Shown here piece after piece: positions 53,972 to 64,000 of a stretch of 64,000 nt of DNA; the first letter of the stretch is position 1; each line of letters opens with the position of its first letter. Under the pieces are notes generated by a model, which saw only the letters and a program-made list of their open reading frames with translations, was not told where the DNA came from and ran no database searches. The position numbers were made by a program, and so were the translations under genes. The DNA comes from Cylicocyclus nassatus (taxonomy: Eukaryota; Nematoda; Chromadorea; Rhabditida; Strongylidae): contig CATQJL010000112.1 in the NCBI GenBank assembly GCA_958299035.1, positions 20,488,812-20,552,811 on the forward strand. The letters run 5' to 3'.

Positions 53972-54239
53972 TTCAACATTATTTTTACTTGGGTAGTTAC
54001 TCTGACATTCGGTGCGTGCGGCGCGCGCTTGCTAATGGCCCCAGCAGTGCGGCCCTCGCGCCTTGAATCCTTAGCGTACGGCCCGCGCGGACTATATTCT
54101 CACCGTGCCACCCGGAGTGAGCAAAAGCTCACTTCCCCCCCCTTCACTTTGGAGGTCGGACCACCCCCCCCCTTCACCTGAAAGGGACGAAAAAATTTTT
54201 TCAAGGTGAGGAATTACTGCACACGGAATTACAAAAATA
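53972..54239. other. Intergenic with C-rich tracts
   Basis: Two CCCCCCCCTTCAC motifs (54136, 54172) occur here. Similar CACCCTTCACTTTGGAGGG motifs recur in the same orientation near 56215-56275. Confidence 0.45.
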
Positions 54240-56000
54240 TTGAATGAAAAAATGCACTTTTAGAAGGATCGGATGTTGTAAAAATGGGTTCGAACTACAA
54301 CGATATGGCCAATGGCAGACATTAAGAGGCTTGAAGGGCGCTGATGGACAGCTTTATTGGAAAATATTTATGTGAACAATGTTAATAAGAGCCATTGATC
54401 ATGAATTTTTTTGCAAATAAATTGTTTTGTCGGTATTTATGTGCTACAATAAAAGAATTTGTTGTTCATTTGTGTTTGCTCAGAGCATAATAAACATATA
54501 GAGTCCAGAATAATGATAAAAATAGTATAAATGATGTCAGGTCAGGAAAAATTTCTAGGACAGTATAGTTGAAATCACAGTGTTGGTCATTTTTAAGGAA
54601 AGTCAGTTTTTGAGTTAGTATAACTTAAGTCAGTTGCATAATATCATCTTGCGAGAGTACAGGCGTTAGTAAGTAACCTTTCCTCCATCATATAGAAAAA
54701 AAACTGGATCCTAAAAAGAATTCCTCTTAGAGTTACGAAGTCGCAAATAGAGCAGAAAACACAACTCCAAAAATCGATTTTTCGCAAATAACTTTATATG
54801 TAAACGAATTTGAGATGCGAGGGTATAGGTAGATTCTAATCTTCAAGAGCTCTCGATTGGTATATAGCATGTGGGGGTCCTATGTTTTTTAAGCCCTGCG
54901 AGGGTGGGTGAGCGGCCTCAGTTCAGGGTGCTCACCCCCCCCCCCCCCCGCCACCTTAATGCATTAGAGAGGCGCCGGGAGGTGAGCAGGCTTAACTGAG
55001 ACTCACCCCCCTTCGCAGGGCTTAAAATACATATTACCCCCACATGTTATATATCATTCGAAAGCTCTTGACGAGGCGAATCCATCTATACTATCGCCGT
55101 TTTGATTTATTCACTTATACAAAAGTTATATTGAAAAAATCGCTTTTTGATGGGTTTCTTTGCGGCTTCATATCTCGGCGACGGGGGCATTCCATGCTAC
55201 ACTTTTTTTGCATCTTACAGAGGGAGGTTTACTGAGTCTTACCTATACCCTCGCAGAGAGATCGGATGTACTAATGGAGAGTTACAGCAGGGAATAAAAG
55301 GCGCTTGAAAAACACAGGTAAATTTTGAATTTTAGCTAGTCGGTCCCGTGGAATCTCTTTGCGAGGGTATAGGTAATACTAAATGGACCTCCCTCTTGAA
55401 GATGCAAAAAAAATCAAATCATGAAATGCCCCCACCGTGGAGATATGGGGCTCTGACGTGGAGGGGGGGGGTACCGTTGGACCTCTGGAAACTATCTCAC
55501 CTGGCAAAGATATTGCACCTCACAAATTATATATCGTTGTATAGCATTTAGAGGCCAGAATTCAAATCTAGCTCAAACTTGGCTTTAGCCCATTTATCCA
55601 AAAGTTATACTGAAGAGCGATCTACTGCAAGTTAAAGTTAGAAAAAGTGACCTTGCTCAATTCTCGTCAACATCGTAGCTTCACTCCTGACATCAGTTAC
55701 ACTAGTCTTATCACTGTGCTACACTGTGTATGTTTATTCTGCTTCAAGTGGACACAATTGAGCAAAAAAATTTTTTATTGTGTTCCATAGATACCGACTT
55801 TCGGATTTATTTGCAACAATAATTCCTAATCATCGCGGAGTCTCTTATTAACATTATCCACATCTGTACGGTCCAGGTAAAACATCATTCAACACCTTCC
55901 AAGCCTCGAGTATCTGCCATTATCCATTGTAATTTTCGGTCGCAATCACATTTACAACATTACACGTTCCACCCACCTAAACATGCATTATCTCACCGAA
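54240..56000. repeat. Large nested palindrome, about 1.75 kb
   Basis: The outer arms match inverted with many differences: AATGGCAGACATTAAGAGGC (54313) faces a diverged inverse near 55900, and AATAAACATATAGAG (54488) and GATGTCAGG (54534) face inverses near 55720-55690. Inside lie two tighter inverted repeats: about 54775-55150 (AAGCCCTGCGAGGGTGGGTG facing CTCACCCCCCTTCGCAGGGC) and 55171-55450 (GCATCTTACAGAGGGAGG facing CCTCCCTCTTGAAGATGC). Poly-C runs lie in the centre. No coding capacity is recognised. It is likely a foldback-type DNA transposon with later insertions or an inverted duplication. Confidence 0.65.
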
Positions 56001-56481
56001 AAATGGTGTATGAAAATAAAAGAATATTTAAATAAATTCAAAACAAAGTACTTATAAACATTTCATCAATTATATTTCATACAAATCCAGTTTAGAAAAT
56101 TTGACCATTTAAACTGGATAATTTTATAATTTTCACCATTTTTTCAGTCCCCCCCCCCGGTCGACGCTTGAAATATTTCCAATTCCCTCCCCCGGTCGAC
56201 GCCGGCACTTTTTGGACACCCTTCACTTTTGAGGGTCAAAATCGGCTGAGACACCCTTCACTTTGGAGGGACCCCGATCACCCCATCGCACCTATGCTAG
56301 TGGAGCTGGCTTATCATTTCTTGGCATTTGAGTAATCGCAGAAACATGAGAGGTTTTCTTCTTTTACGAAGGTTATCCCTCGATACCGAATGGATGCTAA
56401 ATTTGAATTTTTGAATTTTGAAAATTCAGATCCAAATTTTCGAATTTTCAAAATTCGGGATTTTTTTGGACTTCGAAGTTA

Positions 56482-56762
56482 ATGCCCATGGCACAACGAA
56501 AGAAAAAGAAGCTTTATAAAAGAGCGCTTTCGACAAAGTGCGGCCCCGCGCATTTACCATTCGGCTTACGCGCACTGCAAAGTGCCGCACGCATCGAATG
56601 TCAGAGTATCTATCGAAGTGAACCGCTGCAGGTTATCGACAAGTATTCTTATTTCGTTGCTGCTCCAATTTTTCTCAACGGAAAGAGGAATGGTCTGAAT
56701 GTCATTTGGACTTTGCAGCCGAAAGATGTTACCAAGAAAATACATGAGACTTTTCATAAGTA
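56482..56762 (+). CDS. Candidate exon of an unknown gene
   Basis: A 93-codon frame with coding-like composition (LPFGLRALQSAARIECQSIY, then APIFLNGKRNGLNVIWTLQP) ends over a perfect donor CATAA|GTAAGTT at 56760. The N-terminus is very basic (RKKKKLYKR). It lies just left of the PIF/Harbinger DNA and may be part of that element or a host exon. No domain recognised. Confidence 0.3.
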
Positions 56763-56849
56763 AGTTATTATTAAAGAAATTCTCCTTTAGCTAAAGCGTA
56801 GTTTACACAGCGTTAAGCAGCGAAATCGTCTGCACTTTCAGAGACGCTG

Positions 56850-57311
56850 CTATACAATTCGCTTCCTCGACCTGTTACGACGGGGGTTAGGACAATTTCT
56901 CAAGTATAGCCTTGCACACAACTTCTTTTTGTCGCATAAGCTGTTGCATGCTTTTTGAGCACAGGAGCAACAGGTATCCGTCTTACTGACGTCCCCTTTT
57001 CTTTTACATTTTGTACTTTCATTTGTGCATTTTTTGTCATTCATTTCCTTTACAAGTCTTGATAATGCCAACACTGCTGAATTGTTCAGCCCTGTTGTAA
57101 TCGAGCATTCCTTTTTTGTTTCAATTTCAATGACTCGATAACTTGATTTTTGTACGCCTATGCCTGTTACATTTTGCGTTAATGCTTCTACTTCTACTTC
57201 TACTAGGAAAACTTTCAGACGGCAATTGTTTGTCGAAGTCTTGTATTTTCTTTTGCAAACAAACAAACGGAAATTCTCGCTAAGGTTTATGCGGAACTGA
57301 ACAATCAACAA
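56850..57311 (-). other. 3' region of the PIF/Harbinger element with an open frame
   Basis: A 153-codon frame, Cys- and Lys-rich near its end (CCSCAQKACNSLCDKKKLC), lies downstream of the transposase. Sequence from this zone recurs after the second transposase copy (about 62400-62520) and in the fragment at 63125-63480, so it belongs to the mobile element. Whether it is coding is unclear. Confidence 0.4.
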
Positions 57312-57367
57312 TTACGAAATCACATTAGTCATAAATTAAACCACAAACTAGATATCACAAATTTATC

Positions 57368-58744
57368 TCAACAGTAACCGTCCCTATGTGCAAAGAAGTT
57401 TGCGAGTCTATCCCGCTGTACATGGGGTGTATCGGCATATGGAGCTCTGTCTCTGGGAGAGGATTCTTCTTCTACATTCGGGCTGTCCGGGGGGTATCTT
57501 CTTGTTAGTTCTTCACGGGTAAGGCCTCGTGCCAGCAGGTTATGCAGCACCTATAGCATTTATCTTTCACATTATCATCAAAGTTAAAAGACTTACACAT
57601 GCCGTTGATATTAGCAGCTTCATATGCTCAGGTGTGCCATAAAGGGGGGCTTGAAAGACTCTAAAACGGGATGTTATAATACCGAATACGTTCTCCAAAC
57701 TCGTCGAGCGCTGAAATTGAGGCCAAATAATGATTCAACGAGATGAATCGTGCACAACTTACGAACTAAAGCACTCATTGAAATGTGCTTTTATCTGACT
57801 CCTAAGTGCTTTTGACTGATGGTATGGCCGTATCGTATAACTGTTTTGCCCGAACCCCCCGTCAGCGAGTATGTGATACTCGACGATTCCTTCATTGCCT
57901 AGTGGGGCGGGTGGTGGAAAGAATTTTTTTGAACGTTCAAGGAACGTTCTCAAAGGAGATGTTCTGTACAGCCCTGAATATAGCAAAATATCTTGATAAC
58001 TGTTTTGCATGTTCACCTGAATCAGAATTCTTCCCCTTGCCACCGCAGTCTATCAAGAGGATCCGGTAATTGCTGTCAACAACTATTAATAATACTATTG
58101 AAAATGTGCCTTTGAAATTAAAGTATGTGCTGCCGGTATTGTTAAGGGCCTTCAATATTCTCGACTTTTTAAAAGTTCAATAGAATACAATTCGAGGTCA
58201 TACCACGCATCTAAAATGTTTTTCATCTATGGAAGCGACTCCTCGTGGGTACCCCCACATAGTATTAAATCCATCAGCGCTACGCTTCCAATCTTCCTGC
58301 GTCGGTTTAGGGAATGCCTCTTTCGAAAATTCTAAAATTCTCAAGATGCATGAATGTATTGAGTAGGTGACAAAAGAAGTACCTGACATAATTGCATGGC
58401 ATACTTCGTATATGATTTTTGCCACTGTCGTCCTTCCTAGTTGAAACTCATGGGCGCATGCGTGTAATGACCTTCCATGCCCAAGGTATCTCAAAATCGT
58501 TATTGTATAATAATAGACAAAACAGTTCCAACCGTAGGCATATTGTTAGCCTATACTTCGCATTTATCGGGTGTCGATGTTTTTTAGCATGATTTAGTCT
58601 TCTATAGAGACGACTGTATAGAGTATCAAACTCGGTATGTGTCAGCCTTGTGTATTCATGAAACATGGATTCATCTTGGCCATGGTAGTAGGCGTCAAAG
58701 ACGGAAAATCTGGTACTAATTTGACTAAGGTGGCTGATATTCAT
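57368..58744 (-). pseudogene. PIF/Harbinger transposase, seven exons, nearly intact
   Basis: Exons 58744-58533, 58489-58383, 58331-58207, 58149-58017, 57973-57763, 57710-57597 and 57550-57368 are separated by six GT..AG introns of 43-57 nt. The product, about 361 codons, reads HTEFDTLYSRLYRRLNHAKK, RYLGHGRSLHACAHEFQLGR, PTQEDWKRSADGFNTMWGYP, then the first catalytic Asp in GVASIDEKHFRC, the second in VVDSNYRILLID, and the Glu region ENVFGIITSRFRVF. These are motifs of Harbinger DDE transposases, which cut the element out and insert it with a 3-bp TWA duplication. The joined exons are one base short of a frame; the gap lies at about 57695, just before the catalytic Glu. The residue after the first Asp is Glu where Gly is usual. 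An upstream exon may exist (58952-58745). Confidence 0.85.
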
Positions 58745-59452
58745 ATATATTTCTCGAGATGTCCGAAGCGAAACCGATGATGATATCCATTACATTCTCA
58801 AGCACATGTAGACACAGGCTTCCGCTGAAAAATACAATCTCAGAATATAATGAGAACGAGATTTTTTGTGACCGCATATTAGCAATCAGAGGACCCGAAA
58901 GCGTGCCTCTTAGGATTACTACTAAAAGTGAGGTGATATCTTCCATAAACACTTCATATAGCGTACCGGCATAATGGACATACTTTTCCTTTCGTTACTT
59001 TTTTCACTATCAACAGAGAAATGACTGCTTCATCTACCGGGATTTCCTTAACATTGATGAAATTAAAAGAGTCTTTCTTTTTATTGATTTTGAAAAAAAC
59101 TTCAATCTAAATATTACTACTCACCAGCGAAAATATCAGCTGTATAATCTGTAAAATTGTTTTTCGCAACGGGGCCATCCTGAAATTCCGTCGATAATAA
59201 ATCTGGTCTAGGATGAAAAATATCTTTTCTATTAGAAGAAGTTTCATTTAGTACACAACATTACAGGAAATCCGTGTCAAAATTACCAAAATTTTGATTC
59301 ACAAAATTTATGCTGATAAATGATAGCATAATTCATCGCGTTGTAAAAGAAACAGAACAACATACAGATAACAAAACAAACAACTGTAAATACTATGCAT
59401 TTATAGTATCTCGTAGAAGGGACGCGTTTGGAGCGAAAACGACTGAGAAAAG

Positions 59453-59758
59453 TTAATTTCCCGCCATTCTGATCTCTTGTATCGCCTGACAAATTTGATT
59501 CTGAAGTTCAATAACCTTCAAGGCAAACACATCAGCTTTCGTAGCGTCTAGCGAGTTGAGTTCACGAAGGAAACCTTCGTTGGAAACCCCGTCCCTTCCG
59601 CCGATCTCTGAAAGCCTCTTTTTATGCACGAAGTGCATGAAAGCGGTCCTAGATGGCCGCGGAACCTCCGTGGACTTCAAATTTTGGCCAGTTCCACTGA
59701 AGGGAAGCCGCACCCACCTAGTGGCTAGCTCCGCCCACTCGGTCAGAATGACCCACAC
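59453..59758 (-). other. Open frame, possible second gene of the minus-strand Harbinger copy
   Basis: This 101-codon frame ends DVFALKVIELQNQICQAIQE, a helical, coiled-coil-like tail. It lies upstream of the transposase on the same strand, where PIF/Harbinger elements often carry a Myb/MADF-type DNA-binding partner. No MADF core is visible in it, so the assignment is tentative. Confidence 0.3.
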
Positions 59759-60027
59759 GCTCTGATAAGGTATAGTCTGGTATCGAATCCTTTATCCTTT
59801 CTCTTATCTTTACTGGAAAGTCTTGGATTGAGCTCTAAGAGGACTTTAGTACCGTTGCGTTTTTCCTTCATTGGCATAGAAAGACTAGCACTTTGAAGTT
59901 AGAAACTCTTACTTTTCTTTATTTGAAAGCAGCCATCGGCATTTAAGCCCGATGTGGGCTACCTTTTGTGCTCTATTAGCACAAAAGAGATTACCATCAA
60001 AAAAGGCGGCTTGGTGCTTGCATTGCA

Positions 60028-60492
60028 GATGAAAAGATCGTTTCATACTTCTGCCTATCGCCTGTCAGACAGCGACCAGCAACAGCAGGCCCTCATTGAC
60101 ATTGTTCTACAAAATCTGTTATCTACAACGAACCGCAGGCACGCTACAAGAATCTGCAAGCAAGAGCGGGAACTTGGCGACATGTTGCAGATGAAATGCA
60201 GATAGAATTTGGAAAAAAAACTTTGGAGTGAGTTGGATCCCCTAATGCGACAATATTCGAAGGTGCATTTTGAGCTGAAGCTTTGCAAAAGGCTTTCAAG
60301 AACCTACGGGACGTTTACATGCGAGAATGCCGTGAGTATTCTGACGTCCTGCGCCGCAACAGGGCGCAGAATTTGATATTCTCGAAAAAAACGGGTTGGT
60401 CTTTTTGCAATCAACTGATTTTTATCGACGCAGGAACCGATCAAGGAAACAGAATAAAGGAAAAGTTTGTGAGCGGTCTCAAAAAGGTGTGA
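60028..60492 (+). pseudogene. MADF-domain DNA-binding protein of a Harbinger element
   Basis: An ATG directly follows a TTGCATTGCAG acceptor. The frame reads LSDSDQQQQALIDIVLQN and then, in another frame, VIYNEPQARYKNLQARAGTW followed by RHVADEM, which is the MADF core (aromatic and Arg-Tyr-Lys-Asn pattern). After a GTGAG donor at 60228 and an acceptor ending 60291, AFKNLRDVYMREC and then GWSFCNQLIFIDAG complete the domain. MADF proteins of PIF/Harbinger elements bind the element ends and bring in the transposase. One frameshift after IVLQN breaks this copy. Confidence 0.7.
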
Positions 60493-61261
60493 TACTTCTT
60501 ATTATTCTCCGCAACCGCGAAAGATTTTCTTTTGTGCTGAATTAGACAATCATCAACTAGTTCTTTTAAATGGCTCTTTTGAGTAAAGCAATAATACAAA
60601 TTTTACAGCTGATGATACAATGGTAATTACATAGTATTAGTAATTCAGTGAAGAATTTTCATGATGGTATGAAAGAAAAATTGATCTTGACCTTATAGAA
60701 ATACCAGTCATTCGAGCAGTAATTTTTATTGATAACGAAAAAATATCGAAAGAAGGAGCGTCGCCTTGTGCGGTATGCAGTTGCAGTGTTTGTGCTATTC
60801 CGATTTCGACTTAAGATTGAATTTTTCAGCAAAAGTCTCTGTACACATGATGCAAGTGCTATAGATGTCATCGAAACATTTTCTCACCATTTGGTTGAGA
60901 TTGACGAGAGTTGTAAGGGTTGAACCTACGCTAGTATGCCATCATAACCTCGTCAACCCCGCTTTGGGTGGACGGTGCCTTTAACACCTTCACTCTTCAA
61001 TTTCGTAACCCTACATATGAGCTTAAGCAGCATGTAACTCTGAAGTATTCTCACAAACAGAAGTTGATTTATGTTAGCATAATCTGTCTTCACAAACTTA
61101 TTTATAACATCAAAAGCTTCCCAAACTTCACAACTTTATGAAAAGTCTAATCTGTATAAAGTGGAGAGATGCCAAGATATGAAGGAAAATAATTCAGCAA
61201 AACTTTGGTACAACCGCTTATCGACTTAACATCATAAAAAATAAACGCGAAGCATAGGCCA

Positions 61262-62400
61262 ACAATATGCTTACGGTTGGAACTGTCTTGCCTATTATGC
61301 CCAAATAATAAGGATTTTCACATAATTTGGGCACGAAAGGTCACTACGCGCATGCGTCCATGAGTTCCAGTAGGAAGAACGACGGTAGCTGGAATCATAT
61401 ACGAAGATTGCCACGCAATCGTATCGAGTTCTTTTTATTCTCATCTCAGTACATTCATGCAACTTAAGATATTTGAGAGAGGCAATCCCTAAGGCAATTC
61501 CTAAACCGACACCGGAAGAGGAAGCATAGCGCTGGGATTCAATAGTACGTGGAGGCCACGAGGACGGTGTTATTGATAGAAACGTTTCAAATGCATGGTT
61601 GGATCTCAAATCGTATTGTATCAGACTTTCAAAAAGTGGGGAATATTACAGGTCCCTGGCAATACTGGCAGCACGTATTTTAAATACAAAGGCACATTTT
61701 CAATAATATTATCAATCGTTGTTGACAGCAATTACCGAATCCTCCTCATTGATTGCGGGAGAAAGGGGAAGAATTCAGACTCGGCTAAACATGCAGAGCA
61801 ATTATTATCACATTTTAGGAGATCAGGGTTGTACGTCTCCTGAAAGAGTTCCTGAAAGGTTCTAAAAAACCTGTCCCACTAAGCAACGAAGGTATCGTTG
61901 AATATCACATACTCGCCGACGGAGGGTTCGGATAAAACACTCGGCCTTATCATCAGGTGAGCTTAAAACAGATAAAAGTACAGTTTGATGAGTGCTTTAG
62001 TTCGTAAGTTCTGAAAGGTTTATCTTGTCAAATCATCATTTGCCATCAGTTTCCTCGACGTGTGGTGGAAACGTACTCGGAATTATAACATCTCTTTTCG
62101 AGTTTCAGCCGCCGCCCTCCATGGGACATCCGAACACATGAAACTGCTAATAGTAACAGCATGTGTGATTCTTCTAACTTTGATGATCATGTGGAAGGTG
62201 AATCGTATCTAGGTGCTACATAACCTTTTGGCGCGAGGCCTTTGCCGTGAAGAACCAACGAGAAGATGTCCCCTGAGAGCCCGAATGTAGAAGAAGAAAT
62301 CTCCCGTAGATGAGAGTTCCTTATGCCGATACTGCAAATGTGCAGCAAGATAGACTTGCAAACTTTTTTGCGCATGAGGACGATTACCTTTAAGATGTTT
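61262..62400 (+). pseudogene. Second PIF/Harbinger transposase, heavily decayed
   Basis: Opposite in orientation to the first copy. Recognisable blocks are the end of the first exon and its GTTGGAACTG intron start (61275), a mutated GHGRSLHACAHEF region (61329-61370), NTGSTYFKYKGTFSIILSIV followed by VDSNYRILLIDCG (61660-61760), ILADGGFG (61910), a mutated Glu region (62060-62110), and LHNLLARGLCREEP near 62217-62260. Introns, stops and deletions are scattered throughout. Confidence 0.8.
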
Positions 62401-63124
62401 ATTCGATATCAAGTTTGTGGTATATTTTATGTTAATTTGACTGATTGTTCAGTACTGCATAAACCTTGATGAGAGCTAAACAATTCCCGTCTTAAGCTTT
62501 TCCTAGGAGAAGCACTAACGCAAAAATGATATCAGCCATAGACAAAAAAAACCAAGCCTTCAAATCTTATTCATGTTAGGCAGACCAAAACAGAATGCTC
62601 ACTTACAACCGGGTTAAACAATTTAGCGGTGACATTATCAGGACTTGTGAAAAAAATGAATGAAAAAAGTGCAAAAAATGAGAATGACATGAAAATGAAA
62701 AAAGAAGAAAGATGACGTTAGTAAGAAAATACCTGTTGCTTTTGTGCGCAAAAAGCTTGCAACGATATATGCGATAAAAGAAGTTGTTCGCAGGAGCGAT
62801 ACTTGGGACAAGTTTCCCCGCGTCATAATAGGTCTAGACAGCGATGAGGACCCAACTAAACGGCATTACCTCGAAAGAAACACTATCCAAGATTTATCTC
62901 AAAATCAAATTTATGGCTTGTTTTTAAATGGTGACCTACCATAGGATAAGCTCTAACTCGACTTCTCTTAGAAGATGAAAGATTGCCCGAATGTGGCTAC
63001 AGCTAACATTGTCGCGATTTTTATTTCGTTGTTTCCGACTGCTGTTGGATCACAGCGCTCATCCTGCTATTCGGTGCTGACAAGACTGAGTCGTGCTTTA
63101 GGTCGTTCTTGCTCTTGAAGTTGA
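62401..63124. other. Decayed Harbinger 3' sequence, then nothing clear
   Basis: Up to about 62520 the sequence matches the 3' region of the first copy. A 66-codon frame at 62744 has no recognised domain. Confidence 0.35.
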
Positions 63125-63480
63125 TATGAGAACGCTCTCAGCGAGATAGACTTGCAACTTTTTTTGCGCACGGAGACGGTTACTTTGAGATAAGTTTGTT
63201 GGATATCAAACTTGTGGTATATTTAGTGGTTAATTTGATTTTGTAATTGTTGATTAGTACTGCATAAACTTTGGTGAGAGCTTGCGGGTTATTTGTTTTG
63301 CAAAGAAAATGCAAGACTCCAGCAAACAATCCCGTCTTAAACTTTTCCTAGAAGGAAGCCACGAAGAACTCATGCAAAGGCAACCCCATGAGAACGTAAA
63401 TTTAGAAAAAGATTTCTTTTTAGAAATGAGAGTTCTTATTACTGTTATTGACCATGTACAAAGATAAAGACTTGGTGAAC
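63125..63480 (+). pseudogene. Third PIF/Harbinger fragment (3' part)
   Basis: It begins with the end of the transposase (GATAGACTTGCAACTTTTTT, TGCGCACGGAGACGGTTAC) and continues with the 3' block containing TACTGCATAAACTTTGGTGA, both shared with the other two copies. Confidence 0.65.
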
Positions 63481-64000
63481 ATGTTGCACGCAGAGGCAGT
63501 ACCCTCTAAGAAAAGTTACACTAATTTCTGAAGTTGTTCGTTTTCTTTTATCGTTTTAATTGACTCTGTAGTTATGTCGTATAATTCAATAAATATTTAT
63601 TAGACTTCTTTTCAAAAGCAAGGAATGGTATCAGACAATGACCAAGAGCGACCTAAAGTATGTAATCATATTCGAAATATGCAGTCATTCAAACACAGTG
63701 ACTTGCTCAGTCCCTACTGAGATTGGACAACTCTGCAATGCAATAAATATCACATTATCAACCGTGTGTAGACATTTGAAAAATAAACCAAAGAAGTTCA
63801 AGAAAAAACAAACGAAAAAGTGAAAATGAAGAAAAAACGATCAACAGTGACATTCCTACAAATGAAACGACGTTTTTGCGAGAGTATATTCTTGATTCGT
63901 AAATCATGAACCTCTCCGAAAGACTTGCATCAGCCTGTCTTTCCTCGTTCTCCTAAAAACTTGAAGTTGCGCAGCTGCAACAATGTATGTTGTATGTTTT
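63481..64000. other. Intergenic, nothing recognised
   Basis: AT-rich sequence to the window edge; a 61-codon frame at 63638 has no recognised domain. Confidence 0.35.

Noticed and set aside
54890..55030. Rho-independent-like terminator or G-quadruplex promoter in the C-rich hairpin
   Set aside because: The C-runs belong to the cores of nested palindromes in nematode DNA; nothing else supports a regulatory role.

Overview
The window looks like nuclear DNA of a nematode, most likely a clade V (strongylid, hookworm-like) worm. The reasons are AT-rich DNA with very short introns (43-62 nt) ending in TTTCAG-type acceptors, RTE-type LINEs of the kind common in strongylid genomes, many mariner, hAT and PIF/Harbinger fragments, and pieces of a worm-type ERK/MPK-1 kinase. 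The species call is inference. No bacterial operons, rRNA genes or CRISPR arrays were seen.

Layout. 0-2.6 kb: three foldback or MITE-like inverted repeats. 2.6-10.5 kb: a mariner-like element split by an old, broken Ty3/gypsy LTR retrotransposon on the minus strand (3343-10304), with LTRs, primer-binding site, polypurine tract, gag, protease, RT, RNase H, integrase and a long unassigned C-terminal extension. 11.1-16.7 kb: a second mariner-like element split by a young gypsy element on the plus strand (11565-16272), with almost identical LTRs, a 5-bp target duplication and one 1349-codon gag-pol frame. 17.3-19.3 kb: a 2-kb repeat whose sister copy lies at 47.1-49.1 kb; both carry the same hAT remnant. 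20.3-22.3 kb: a hAT-type element (18-bp inverted ends, 8-bp target duplication) that holds exons and introns of an ERK-type MAP kinase. 22.9-25.6 kb: a decayed RTE LINE (minus). 25.8-26.2 kb: a long foldback.

26.6-37.7 kb is the most gene-like region. It is a tandem array of roughly 3.2-kb units, and each of the first three units holds one tiny two-exon gene with a TATA box, a TTTCAG acceptor before the ATG, an intron inside the signal-peptide coding region, and an AATAAA signal. The predicted products are 35-42 residue secreted peptides with a shared signal peptide and diverging mature parts. The third unit was later hit by a TA-flanked MITE, a foldback element and a 5'-truncated CR1/jockey-like LINE.

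38-53.7 kb is repeat-rich: MITEs, a 333-bp near-perfect palindrome, mariner-like elements, a 177-bp tandem duplication, a second RTE LINE cut off inside its RT, and two weak candidate exons. 54.2-56.0 kb is a nested, diverged palindrome of about 1.75 kb. 56.8-63.5 kb holds PIF/Harbinger DNA: a seven-exon transposase gene on the minus strand with only one apparent frameshift, then a MADF-domain partner gene and a decayed second transposase on the plus strand, and a third fragment.

Most coding sequence here belongs to mobile elements that have inserted into one another. The two points of wider interest are the tandem secreted-peptide family and the MAP-kinase fragment carried inside a hAT element.
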